In this document: positions 1 through 11,700 of the stretch, one piece after another
Layout of the letters: each line of letters opens with the position of its first letter
Position numbering within the stretch: the stretch's first letter is position 1
From: Himantopus leucocephalus
Lineage: Eukaryota; Chordata; Aves; Charadriiformes; Recurvirostridae
DNA length: 64,000 nucleotides
Direction: 5' to 3'
NCBI GenBank assembly: GCA_003993805.1
Contig: RSEF01000003.1
Location: 62,037,531-62,101,530 of the forward strand
Program-made: the position numbers and the translations under genes
The notes under the pieces: generated by a model
Seen by the model: only the letters and a program-made list of their open reading frames with translations
Told to the model about the DNA's origin: nothing
Databases searched by the model: none

Positions 1-2376
1 TGCTGGTTGAGTTGGAGTAAGCTGAAACATACAAATACTACTAAAAGCACACATCCCAGTCAAAACACTGAGTTGTTCAAAGCTGGTGTACCACAGGTGT
101 CTTCTAAACTCAGTCAAACCTGTGATCAGCTGCTGGTGCCTTCAGATGTCCTCTTCTGCTCTGATCAGGACTATGGGGAACATAAAATGAAGGGTCACCA
201 CAGGAATCCTTTTTCTTCCTCTTTGAATCTAACATCAGTGTTCAGAAGCTGAACTGCACTTTCATCCTCTCTCTTGCAGTCATGCCACCTTCCTTAAGCT
301 TTATGGGAAGATGATCATGTTCACAAATGTCTGGACCCATTCGTCGTTGCCTTGGTAACTATGAACGTTCATAGTTCTAAAAAGTCAGGGGAACTCTATC
401 ATATGGATGCTCTAGGCTGACCTCTCGCATAATACAGGTCATAGAATAATTTACCTTGGTATTTTACATCAGGTCCAGCAAGCTATGGCAGAACTACAGC
501 ATATATTTTAGACATCTGTCTCAATTTAAAGGTGTCAAGTGGCTAAATGATTCACTTTGTCTTTAGGTAAGTAGTTCCAGAAGTTGATTTTATTCACTTT
601 TCAAAAACTGTGCCTTATTTCTAGCTTGAATTGCTTTAGTTTCAGCTCCTAGACACAGATCTTCCTATGCTCTTACCTGATAAGGAGCCCATCACTATTA
701 TAGACGTGTTTCCCAGGCAAGCATTTGTAGATCCTACTCAGTTGAAGTCTCAATTTTCTATACTCTGGCCTTCAAGCGTCAATTACAATTATTTAAAAAC
801 AAACTGATTAAGTTAGTTAGGGGGATATTCACACTTACAACAGATTAAGACACAAACAGCTAGGAAATGTTTGTTAACTAGCAAAACCCCAAGTATACAG
901 AGGAGAATGAAAGAACTCCAGAGCTATTTTAGAAATGTCCTTTCTTGCTGTCTGCATCCTGATCCTGAAATAGGACTGGACTTGTTCAGCTAACTGCTGC
1001 CTGTAACGATTTCTGGTTATGTCCCGTTCAAGTTCTACAGCCATGCACAGCTTGGCTTTATTTTCATTCATTGTCTTCTTAGAGATAATCCTTTTTTATC
1101 CATTCTAGCATTCTAGCATTTGCATTGCTAGAATATTTAATTTATCTTTGATGAAACTGAGAGGGTCAAAAGATGAGCCTGGGTAAGAGAGCACAGTTCT
1201 ACTAATACCAACTTGATTAAGCCAGCTGTAAATCTGGACCAAACTGGGTCTCAGCTTGACAACTGTTTAATGCAGTCAATCCATGAACGCAGAGTCTTCC
1301 TGATTTTCAGCTATTTATCTGTGACAGGGAAAAGACAGCTGACAAGCTCAGCATGAATGTGTTGGCTGCAGGATAAATGAATCATATCTGTCTCTAAAAT
1401 TGTAGATGTTTCTTATTGCAAACCGTTTATCGACAAATTTTATCACAAATAAGCACCACTTTTCAGCCGAAACCCATACCTGCCATAGTATATGTTGTCA
1501 TTATGCAGAGATAGAGCATCCAGTGCTGATCAAATGTAACCATGCAGGAATACATTATTCCAACCCTGCCCTGTTAAATGGATTTTCTTTCCTACACTGG
1601 CCATGGGTGTAGACAAAATTATGAATTTCATAAATAAAGGTACATTTCCTGCAGAGAAAGGCAGAAGACTGTATTTTTGCATGTCTGGATCACTTCTTCC
1701 TGTGAACAGGCACATCTTCAGTATTTAGAAAAAATAAAAGCTCTCTGCATATCAGCTGTAGATAATGCTGTACTGTTATGGAAAAGATAACAAGGCATAA
1801 AACCCTCACTTCTTCTGGAAAACACTGCGCATTTTGAACGTGGTTAGTCATGAACCAGCACAGAGCATTAATGTGTATTTTCCCTCCCTGACTGCTTTGA
1901 GGCACTGCTTGGAAAAAATGATGATAAACCAGATTAGAACTGTGAAATCACATTACCACTTTTATATGCTGTCGTTGCTTTGGTGGATGAATAGCTATGA
2001 AGATAAGTGCAGCTATACCACGTACCTCTGTTCCCTCCTCCACCCTACCACCCACACTCAAGTTCTGATTCAAATGAATCCCGACTCCTGTGGGGCTGTT
2101 CAGGAAATTGCCACCCAGAGATTTCCATGGTGTTCACAGTCAACACCACTGAACAACACCACTGAAGGAGGAGATAAAGGTTTGTTCAGAGGGAGTGCGT
2201 TGAACTGCTCTTTTTAGTCAGTCAGTAACGGATGCTTTAAGACTGTTTGTGATCTGTCACCTCATCATTGTCCACATATTTTGTCATTATACACATTCCT
2301 TCTTTGCTGATGTACAGTCAACATATGTGTAAATATACACATAGCATTTCTTACAGTGAAAAAATACCTGCAAAAA
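1..2376. other. Gene-free AT-rich unique sequence
   Basis: I see no supported gene here. Reading frames are short, overlap on both strands and carry no domain I recognise. The only local structure I can point to is a small repeat at 1102-1134. The rest reads as ordinary vertebrate intergenic or intronic DNA. Confidence 0.65.
1102..1134. repeat. Short direct repeat plus hairpin with octamer motif in loop
   Basis: The 8-mer attctagc occurs twice in tandem (1102-1109 and 1110-1117). Its complement gctagaat follows at 1127-1134, so the second copy can fold with a 9-nt loop. The loop region contains atttgcat (1118-1125), which equals the POU/octamer consensus. At this size it can easily be chance. 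Confidence 0.5.
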
Positions 2377-2775
2377 TGAAGGTTCGTTTTAAGAGAAACT
2401 GGTGAAAGTAGCGGCACATAACACGCTCATTAGGGTTTCCACAGGTGCCTCACCATATCTGCATCACGTGTTACACCCCACGCTGCCTGTTACTGTATGA
2501 AACACCGAGACCCTTCCTTGTAATTGTCTCCTCAATATATATAAAAAACCTGTTAGGAAATGGTTGTTTGANGTGAAGGTTCATTTTAAGAGAAACTGGC
2601 AAAAGTAGCGGCACGTAACACGCTCATTAGGGTTTCTACAGGTGCCTCACCGTATCTGCATCACGTGTTACAGGAACGCCTCCACGCTGCCTGTTACTGT
2701 ATGAAACACCGAGACCCCTCCTTGTAATTCACTCCTCAATATATATAAAAAACCTGTTAGGAAATGGTTGTTTGA
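2377..2775. repeat. Diverged tandem duplication, unit about 200 bp, two copies
   Basis: Copy 1 is 2377-2571 and copy 2 is 2574-2775, both running from tgaaggttc to ggttgtttga. They align along their whole length with roughly ten substitutions, several of them CpG decay (for example cacata against cacgta), and a 7-bp insertion in copy 2 near 2670. The junction holds a single ambiguous base (n at 2572). Each copy carries a perfect E-box CACGTG (2465-2470 and 2662-2667) and a TATA-like atatataaaa about 75-80 bp further on. The divergence argues against simple allelic duplication in the assembly. It could be a short satellite array collapsed by the assembler, or part of an LTR (E-box plus TATA-like motif). 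I cannot name the family. Confidence 0.85.
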
Positions 2776-5700
2776 AAGGCAAGTGTTTTGCCTAGGACTA
2801 GGAGTGACCTTGGAACTTAGCTCAGTAATGAGTTATTATTCTTTCTATGATTACTACAACAAAACCTGTACAAGAAAAGCTTTACTTTTCCAGAGACTGT
2901 ACCACAGTGTGTCCGAACATCGTAAACACAGTACAGTCATAACCCTTTTAGATGATCTTCCTTTAGCAACAGATAGTTATCAGGCCACTCAGTCATTGGC
3001 TGTATTGTACACACAGCTAGAAAACTTGGCTAGAGACAGAAGTGATCACCTTCAAACGCAAAAGAAAAAAGTAAACAGAAGAACAAAGCTGCAAAACCCA
3101 CAAATGCCAGCCTGAGGAGAAAGGGAGGTATCAAGGGGGTTAAAATGAGGAGACCATGCAGGAGCCAAGGTGAATCATACATACTTTTGGGAGCTGACCT
3201 TAAGTTACCATATTCTTTAGGCTGGCTCGAAGATGAAGTTTTAGGCAGAAGAGTTTGGAAAGTTGCCATGAAGCACACAAGCTCCATGCACCAGCTATGG
3301 AGATGACACCAGCTGATAAGGGGGGAAGATGCCTCAGGAATCTATAGCAATGCCATAGCTGTGACCCCTCTGCTGAGCAGCTTCTGAACAGGCAGACTTA
3401 TACTCCTGCTTCCACTGTTAAATGAGAAAATTTGTACCTCTTAAGCTCCTCTTAAGCAGAGAACCATAAACGTGTTCATTTAGAAAGAGATTTTGTGTCT
3501 TTTCATTCTGAAGGCAAACTGGTGCCCCAGTGCTCCCAGGGGAGCAGGAAGGGAACAAGCGGCACCTTCCCCTCTCCCTGCCCTTGCAGCACAGAGGTGG
3601 AAGCAATAAGGATGAAGACTGGAATGTGTCTTGTACAGTTAGTTAGTACCAAACACTTTATTTTGCTGCTCAGATGATGATTTCCTAGTTTAGATAAAAC
3701 AAAGTGGGATTTCCCTCATTTCACTCAGATTCGTTGAAGAGCACCCTTTGACAGCAGCTAGGGTTGGTGGTTTAGAGACGTATGTTAAAACAACCTTTCT
3801 GGACTGCTGCTGGATAGTAGAGGTACCCTAATATTAGAAGTGTCAGAAGGCACAAACAACAGAACAAAAGTAGTGCAAGTCCTTAACATTACTGAGAACT
3901 CATGTGCTCCTTCCTCAGGACTGCTACAGAGCCTGGACAGGCTGTGGCAGAGGGGTGAGCAGGAGCAAGAGCAGACAATGACATTGGCTTGCTCAAGAAC
4001 TTCATCCTTGCCAGGAGGCTTTTCCAGGTCTCAGATACTGAGTGCTCTGTGCTTGCACAAGAGTCAATGCTTTTCTGTCTTACACGTGGCAGCACTGAGG
4101 CAAGAATCTGTCAAGCATTTGCTACTGTATTTGTGTCTTCATGTTAAGGGGCAGTGACTGGTATAGATGCAATGGTGGTGGCTGAGGAGCACTGAGAAAG
4201 CCAACAGCTTTTAAATTCCATCCCTAGCATTCACCAAAAACCAGACTGTGGGCTTTCTGGTCCCCTGAAGTGCCAGAAGCAGGGAGGCAGGCAGCCTCTG
4301 ATAGCTCTTCCCTGAGGAATCTGTAGGATGATCCTGAGGAACCATCACCCTGATCCAGAATACAGCAGCAGTAATGATTAACTTAATCCCCCGTTCTTCT
4401 AATATGAGCATTTATTCATAACAGACATGTCCCTACTTATGTATTAACTACTACTCTATTAATTATTTCAAAATCCTTGTCATATGTTGTTTTCTTTGCA
4501 ACCTGGTGGGGGGTTGAAGAGGTTGTGGCAGTGAAAGTTTCTGGCATTTATCTTTTATTCTGAATTCAACTAGATTTTCTTTTCTCTTATATTTCAATTA
4601 AAAAGGGAAAGCCAGACAAACAAACATCTGGCTCCTGCTTCTACTGGAGAAAGGGAGGTAGGTGGCAGGGTCTCCAACCCTGGAAAGGCCCAGGAAGAAG
4701 GTGGCCCTGGACTCTTGGCTCCAGTCACAGTTAGAAAGAAGCAGGAAGGAAAATTACATTTGGAATGGCAAAAGCATTTTCAGATAAATTATTTGGCAAA
4801 TCTTGAGTATGAATAATTCGACCTCTCATGACTGAAATTACATAGTATAAGATAGGCATTTCTTACTATTCCAGTACTCCTTAATGCATGCATTTTAATG
4901 TCTTTATTGTCTGCAATTATCTATAAAAAACACTTTCCCTTCTTTGTGGTGTTCACATCATATACAAACTGTTCCAACTGTTCATGGTTTATAGTTTTGC
5001 TAAAAACCGTTAATAGAAGTTATGCAGAGATCCAATACACCAGCAAATGTACTCTGTTCTCCATGCTTAAATATATAAAAACCACAATTATGCTTCCTAA
5101 GTGCCTAAACGTTTTAATCCAGAATAGCTGTTTTTCTATGTTACTTCATACCGTTCTTGAGTGGCAGGAAAATGAAACAATATGGGAGTGTATCTGCCTA
5201 AAATAACCAAGAGATGGCAGCACTCCATTCAACCCAAATTTAACTTGACATATAATCTATATAACTACAGTACAGCAGGCAGTACAAGTAGGAAATGCAA
5301 GTGAAACAGAGCAGTCAGCTGTAGAGTAAGCCAGGACATGCATCATTTCATCAGTCATTCTCCCTGTTTACCACGGAGAACCGACAAACACAGCAGTGAT
5401 GGAAAGTTCTCGACCAAGTGGGGAGAACGAGGAGGTTCATTACAATTGCCTTTCTTCCTGGTCTATTGTCTGTCAGTGGCAGCCACATTCGCGGAGGTCC
5501 AGATGCTGTTCCCTTGCATTTGAAATCATTAGGAAAAATATTGTCACCACGAGGAAAGGTATTAAGATAAGGTGCATAGCGAACACATTCCAAAATGGAT
5601 TAATCATCATTTTTTTAAAAAATGACTATAGAAATTTTCACACATATTGTAGTAGGTCAAATTGCATACAGCATTCTTTCCTTCCTCTCTTAAATGCTGG

Positions 5701-5989
5701 AGCAGAAGTTAACTCCCCCTAATTCTCCTCAATCTTCATACACTACTCCCTGTCAGTGCAGGCTACAAATTATTAGGTACTTTGTCTTGGTTTGCCAAGG
5801 TGCAAATGGCTATGCAGAGAGACCTTATTGGATGTCAGGTGCTTTGGGTTCTTTAAGAAGAGAGTTACTGTGTGGAGAGCAGAGTGCTAATGTGTTTGAA
5901 ATCAATCTTGAAGAAGCCATGACCTGACGTAGTGGTAGACTTTGCATATTGTGTTCTCCAGAAATCTTTGGATGCTTTTTAAGCTTCCT
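2776..5989. other. Gene-free sequence
   Basis: No supported gene, RNA or repeat. A 115-codon frame at 2768-3115 starts inside the tandem duplication and has no recognisable domain. Short frames around 3840-4157 and 4898-5206 are also unsupported. Confidence 0.6.
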
Positions 5990-6055
5990 TATAAATGTCC
6001 AGGAATTCTCCGATACTGATGATCACTGCTGGAGCTAGGCTCAATGATTCTATGA
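5990..6055 (+). mobile_element. Possible decayed CR1 3' tail
   Basis: The stretch ends in gctcaatgattctatgaa, which resembles the plus-sense 3' end of avian CR1 (a GATGATC-like block followed by an ATTCTATGA octamer). Upstream similarity is too weak to align by eye, so this may be chance. Confidence 0.3.
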
Positions 6056-7000
6056 AATGTTTTTCCTTGCATGACTAGCACAGACACATTCACAAAAGGC
6101 AAACTGTCTTTGCGCTTAAATGGCTGTGCTTATCTTGCATGTTCAGTGGGTTGTTTCCACTCCAGTTTTTGCAGTACGTGTTAGGGCAATTACTCTATTT
6201 GGCTTTATATTTTTTTCCCTTTTTATGTCCCTTCACTGCCAAAAGGTGGGAGGTTATAAATTGCATGCAATAAGTATCAGGTTACAAAATCCTAGCAGAC
6301 ATGAAGCACCTGTCATCCGTACCAAGTCAGCTCTGTAAAATCACTGCTGTACTCCCTGCTTATGTTTGACTCAGTCAGTCTCCATGACAGCAAAATTACA
6401 AAGGCGTATCTCCACTAGGATGTTAGAGCAGGATGGGTTACTCTCCTATAACAAAAACTGTGGTGTGGTAATTAAATCTCAACTTTTAAACACATGAAGG
6501 ATCCCATAGATGAAGGTCTTCACCTTTCCTTTCCTCTCCCGCCTTTCCTAGCTGCCATGTCAGAAGCACACTTTGCAGCTTTCTCCTTCCCAACGCACTG
6601 TTCCTGCATGGGGGGACTTTCCGTCATACTTTGACACAAGCATTAGCGGCTTTAGTTAACATTGGAAATGCTGAAGGAGACAGATGGCTGATTCAGAAAA
6701 GACCAAGATGCAACTTCTGGGATGTTGCAAAAAGTCCCTTATTTATGTATTTTTAATATAGATGAAGTAGCTGATGGTTCTTTCCCATTATAGTAGGATC
6801 TGCCTCCTTATAATCCATTAGTTTTACCAGGAAAACATTCCTTTCACCCCACTTCTGATCAAAGATTTCATAGCAGAGACTACTCTCAAGAGACCCTCCT
6901 TCCACTTAGAAGTCAGTGTTTATTTAAGCAGAATACGGCTTGCAACACTTTGTGAGGAACTACTTTGTGCAACACAGGCTCTTGGGGCTCTGCTTTTTGT
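6056..7000. other. Gene-free sequence before a CR1 remnant
   Basis: No supported gene. The sequence is AT-rich with pyrimidine-rich stretches near 6520-6560. Nothing further is recognisable before the CR1 tail at 7001. Confidence 0.6.
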
Positions 7001-7226
7001 TATAGAAACATAGAATCGTAGAATCGTTATGGCTGGAAAANNNNNNNNNNNNNNNNNNNNNNNNNNNNNNNNNNNNNNNNNNNNNNNNNNNNNNNNNNNN
7101 NNNNNNNNNNNNNNNNNNNNNNNNNNNNNNNNNNNNNNNNTACTCAAGGTGTGGCCTCACCAGTGCCGAGTACAGTGGGACAACCACTTCTCAGGTCCTG
7201 CTGGCTACACTATTCCTGATGCAGCT
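7001..7226 (-). mobile_element. CR1 LINE remnant, minus strand, interrupted by gap
   Basis: The left edge is a reversed CR1 tail with two imperfect copies of the ATAGAATC octamer (about 7003-7027) followed by ggctggaaaa. After the gap, 7141 to about 7222 reads on the minus strand as the C-terminal part of the CR1 ORF2 reverse-transcriptase protein, with YSALVRPHLE visible (complement of 7141-7172). Similarity fades after about 7222. CR1 is the dominant non-LTR retrotransposon of birds. The copy is truncated and non-functional. In typical CR1 copies the tail and the LVRPHLE region lie several hundred bases apart, so the placeholder gap probably hides more than 100 bases. Confidence 0.9.
7041..7140. 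other. Assembly gap, 100 N
   Basis: There are exactly 100 N, a conventional placeholder for unknown length. Both flanks are CR1 on the same strand, so the missing DNA is most likely the middle of that CR1 copy. Confidence 0.99.
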
Positions 7227-8507
7227 GTTTTCTGCAAGGCAGCCTCCAAGCAGCACTGTGTCCTTAATGCCATGTCACAGTACCAAAGACAAGTGTCTGC
7301 TGGACTTGCCTCAGACTTCACACTTACATAGGCTCAGGGAAGTCCAGGAAGACTTTCCAGCTTTACAACTGAGCACATGAGCCAAGGACAAGCAGAGTTG
7401 CTATAAGAGGAAAATGCAGCCCCTCACTTACCCAGGAAAAGAAAAAAAAAGGAAAAAAAAATATTTCAGGGTGGAGGAGGAGACACCTTCAGAGGAACAA
7501 AGTTAAGCTTCAGAGGGGAGAAGAGAGTGTTTGAAGAGCTCGAGTGGAGCCATGCCTTGGCAGGCTGCAGCATACACTCCCCTGAGGCAGCAGTGGATGC
7601 CAGTAGGAGCTGGGCTTCCCCATGCGCAGTCTCTCCTAATGTTGCTGCTGGATCTTTTATGGGCTCCTCTGGAGTGATGGCTACCCCCACACATTCCTCC
7701 TCCCCAGCTTTCTCTGTAGTCTCCACCTTCAACCTCTAGCCCTGCTGAGCTTAACTTGCACATGACACTGTGACCTGAGGTGAAAGGATATATTTGATGT
7801 GCATTATCTGAAGTCCTGATTTATTTACTTTGGAGTAGGTGGGGGAAGGAGAGGTATTTGAGGGAACCTGAAAAGTTCAAGAAAGCACTCGAGGATTAAT
7901 ACACTGCTGGACAGGATAAAAGGAATTTTGCCAACAAAAACACAGTCAGGCCAAGTGCAAATGAATGCTGAGATTGGGCTGGGAGGGATTGCACAGGCAG
8001 AGAAAGGGTTTGGGGTGTTGCATTGTCTCAAGGGGTCAGGAAAAAATATAGGAATGACTGAAGCAGAGCGACGGGAAAGGAGGAGTGTGTCAGCCCACGT
8101 GTCAATGAATCGGCTGTTGGCAGTGCATAAATGTTAAGGAGAAGCTGACTATTTGTAGCCTGATTCCTACACCAAAGAAGAAATCCAGAGCAGCACTGGA
8201 TACCAGACTACACCTCTGAGCCATCAGAGCCTTTCACTTGCACTAAGGAAAATAGATTATTGATGCTGGCAGGGACATGTATGCTAAAAACAGACAAGGA
8301 GATTGCAGCCTAATCCAAATCCAAACAGAAGCAAGTTGTCTAAAGCCAAATTCCTTTTATAGTCCCTTAATTTCACTACAAAATTGCTTTCCTTTAAGTT
8401 TTAAATTGTGTAGTATCCGAGCCAATATAGCTAACCCTTTCTTACAAGAGCAGTCTGTCTGCGCAGGAGTGGACCCATTAAAAACTCAAAAGACTAATGG
8501 CTTGCAG
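7227..8507. other. Gene-free sequence with A-rich and purine-rich tracts
   Basis: No supported gene. An A-rich tract lies at about 7441-7461 and a purine-rich stretch follows it to about 7530. Overlapping frames on both strands at 7466-7763 have no domain I recognise. Confidence 0.6.
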
Positions 8508-8591
8508 GACTCGGGGTAAAATCTTGGCCCCACTGAAGGCAGTAGGAGGTTTGCCAAGGACTTCAGTGGGGCCAGGATTTTACCTCAGGTC
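8508..8591. repeat. Palindromic hairpin element (31-bp arms)
   Basis: Left arm 8508-8538 and right arm 8561-8591 are complementary at 27 of 31 positions. The core ggccccactgaag pairs perfectly with cttcagtggggcc. The 22-nt centre is related to the motif tcaatgggagttttgcc that recurs elsewhere in this window (33501-33537). From memory, hairpins of this type (CCCCACTGAAGTCAATGGG and its complement) are common in bird and reptile genomes and behave like old non-autonomous palindromic repeats. I cannot give a family name. Confidence 0.8.
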
Positions 8592-8689
8592 TTTACAAGC
8601 AGCAGTGTTGCTCATTTAGAAGCACAAAAACACCACTGTGAATTTCCTGAGGTCCAATCACCGGCTCTTGCTGGTGCTTCCGACGTCAG

Positions 8690-8738
8690 ATGGCTTCGCT
8701 TTGAAACCCGAAGGGAAGAGGCTGAGAAGCGAAGCCAT
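8690..8738. repeat. Hairpin with perfect 12-bp arms
   Basis: atggcttcgctt (8690-8701) is the exact reverse complement of aagcgaagccat (8727-8738). The spacer is 25 nt and contains a second small palindrome, cccgaaggg. The stem is GC-containing and CpG-bearing in an otherwise ordinary region. No known RNA gene is recognisable. Confidence 0.7.
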
Positions 8739-11700
8739 ATCCTCTCACTAAAAGCCAATTCTTTTTACATGATCTATGTGTGATGTTTAACTCCAGCGAA
8801 AAAGAAGAAGAAAACCGAAATTTGGGTGTTTTTCTTTTCTCCCTTCCTCTCATTCTCCCAAACCAACCTCCTTCCCTGTGGGGATAGTATAAAAGACCTT
8901 TGCTAGAAATGACATGGCAGAGGGCTGCTGGCCCAGCCGAGGGTACACAGGACATGATGCAGCCGGAGGGCCAGCCGGGAAGCAGACTGACCTCAGACTT
9001 CTCATGGGGCCCCCACCCAGCAGATGACCAGCCACTAACACGGCACCGTCAGCCGGACATGCCGCCAGGACGGCACAGTAATTGAAAACAGCGGGCCTTC
9101 TGCCTGCCGCCTCCCGGTGTTAGTGCTTGGGAGTGTGTGATCATGATCAATAGTACTTCATGGGAATCTTTTAAAGTGCTCCCAGCCACATCACTCCAGT
9201 AAAGGATTTGTCAGCCTTTCCATAAACCCCAGTTTTGAAGAGTTTATAGCTCAGCTTGTTTTCATTACCTTGAGGTGAAAGTTGCCATATAAAATTTCAG
9301 ACCAGAAACACTTTTTTCCCTTGCTAATACAAAATATCATTTAAAACAAATTTTTGTCTCCAAATTTAGAGTCCCAGTAAGACCCATGTTTTTCCCTGAC
9401 TGTTTCTGGTGTGCTGCTCAGAACTTCGGCGTGAAAATCTGTTGAATTTAAGGATTAGCAAACAAAAGGCGAGCTCTTCTGCTGAACTTTTAAACCACTG
9501 ACTAATATGTCCAGAACTGCTAAGTTATTTTACTCACTCCCAAGAAACACTGTAAGTCTGCGTCAGGGACTTCTGTGGAAGAAGAACAGACGATGCTCTT
9601 CTGCCTCTTCTCCTTCCAGCAGCTGGAACTATGATTTTGCAGTGCTTTGTTGTTTTAAGGAGCAGAATTTTAGCTCGTATAAAGTCGCTGTAGCTTTCAC
9701 ATGCTGTCGCATTCACTACGAACTACTTTGCGTCTTTTCTCTGTTAAACAGTTGCTACTCTGCAACTCATAAATAACTGAACTTCCAGTAACAGACACGA
9801 CTCTTCCTGTTACATGCATGAGTCACATTCCAGCTACCTGTACTTACAGAGCACAGGGGGAGAAGAAAACTAGGGCTATCTTTCCATACTCGGCTGATGT
9901 CAGATGCCTATGCTTCACACAGACAGGCAAAATGTTTCTCATCACCTGAACAGTAATATTTGACTCTTGCATGGCAGACAGCTTCCCTTGCTGCTAAACT
10001 GGACCTTCGCCCCAAGCAGTGCGGTGCAATCCCACCTCTGCTGCTTTCCGACCTCACCAGCAGCCAAAAGTCCTTGCCTCTCCCGGAGAGGAGAGAGCTG
10101 CAAGAACAGCAGTTCCCAGGCCTGCAAGCCTAATGCCGCTGTTTCACAGCAATAGATATTAGCATCCAAAACAATAATTAATAAAAACCACAGAGGAATG
10201 ATGTACTTATGCGTACCACCTTCACCTATCTATGGTTGGAAGGATTAGGATATTAATTTCCTTATTTAATTTCACAAAGCTGATTTCACACAATGTTCTT
10301 ACAAAACAGGGGATAGAACATCACAGTCTAATATCTTTGGGGATTGAGCCAGGAGGGCCAGAAGTGCTGTCATGTGGATGAGTTCATCCACCAAAGCCAA
10401 GTGGATTTATATTTGCTAGATCTCTAGTCTCTGAAAAGTCTGCTTTATCCAAATGTCATATGACCATATTACTCCTCATGGAATTAATATATTCTGGATG
10501 CTTTCTTGATCAGAAGGTATATTTCCCTTTTCTTGGCATGGCCTATGCCTTGGATAATTTCTTCTTAACCAAAGGATTTTTGTTGGTGTAAGAAAGTTTG
10601 GAAAAATCAAAGAGGTAAAAAAACTCTATGGGGTTTTTTCTAAGCAGTGCCAACTTTGTAAGTGGATGGGGAACAGATTATTGGTGAGGGTTTTTTTGGA
10701 TGAAAGGAAATAATAAAAATTATTTGTGGAAGGGGAACAGATGGAGGGAGTCTCCAACAAAATTAATAAAAATAGTACTAATTTTGCCATTACTACAGGA
10801 AGCTGGAAGTGTATTGCCATCTATAGAATAATACCAAGTATAGATACAGCACTTTTCAGTTTTGTTTCTAAAGGAAATGAAGCTTATATGATTGTGTGAT
10901 TGTGTATATTTAAATCACATGTCTCTGTGTGCACGAAAGTGTCTTAGTTTGTCTGTTTTCCCTTCTCCTTCAATCATTTTTAATTCTCTAGGCTGAATCA
11001 GGAGAGCAATAAAGGTTTCAAAGTCAAAATAGTTCTGTAAGGGTCCTGAAACCTTGAAGCCCTGCAGGAGAAACAAAACAAAGCAAAAAAAAACCAACCC
11101 CCAAAACTTCCACTGGGGCAAACGATACTGTAAAAACTCAGCTGCTTTTAAACACCAGAAGATCCACAAATGGTAACAGACAGACAGAGCACTTCAACAG
11201 CTGGAAAGGTTTTACTTGAAACTGTTACCTTATTAGACATCAGAAAACCTATGGCAAACAAAAATGCATAGACTCTAAGACTACATTGACTACATCGCTC
11301 ACAGAAGCACGCATTGACAGGCAAAGGTGATGTGCGTATACCCTGACTCCAAAATTTCCTACAAGTTCTCAATCTCATATATCTTGTAATCTTCACGGGA
11401 TGCTGGCAAATAGACAGCATCGACAGAAAGCTAAGCCCAAGCTAACTGAAAGATATATAGGCCCTTACCAAAAGGATTTCCTTGGCATTAATTTTGTGCT
11501 GTAGCCAATAGACCATACTCCCTTTTCATTTCTTTTAAATTGGGGCCATTTGGAAAGCTATAAATTCTCTTCAGGAAGCAGATTTTCCTCTAGTATTATC
11601 CTATTCAAAGACTGTGTTTCTTGAGGCTTTTCTCTAAGTAAATCTCATGGAAAATTAGTCACCTGTTAAAATGAGGCAAGCCATTTGCAAATGCCTTCCC

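Noticed and set aside
2768..3115. 115-codon plus-strand frame following the tandem duplication
   Set aside because: It begins inside the repeat, has no recognisable domain and ends without any supporting context. Chance frame.
6920..7331. Frames on both strands crossing the first gap
   Set aside because: They exist only because N was translated. The one meaningful part is the CR1 reverse-transcriptase fragment, annotated as a mobile element.
8900..9085. 61-codon plus-strand frame in GC-rich patch
   Set aside because: Short, unrecognised and overlapped by minus-strand frames. GC-rich DNA has fewer stop codons.
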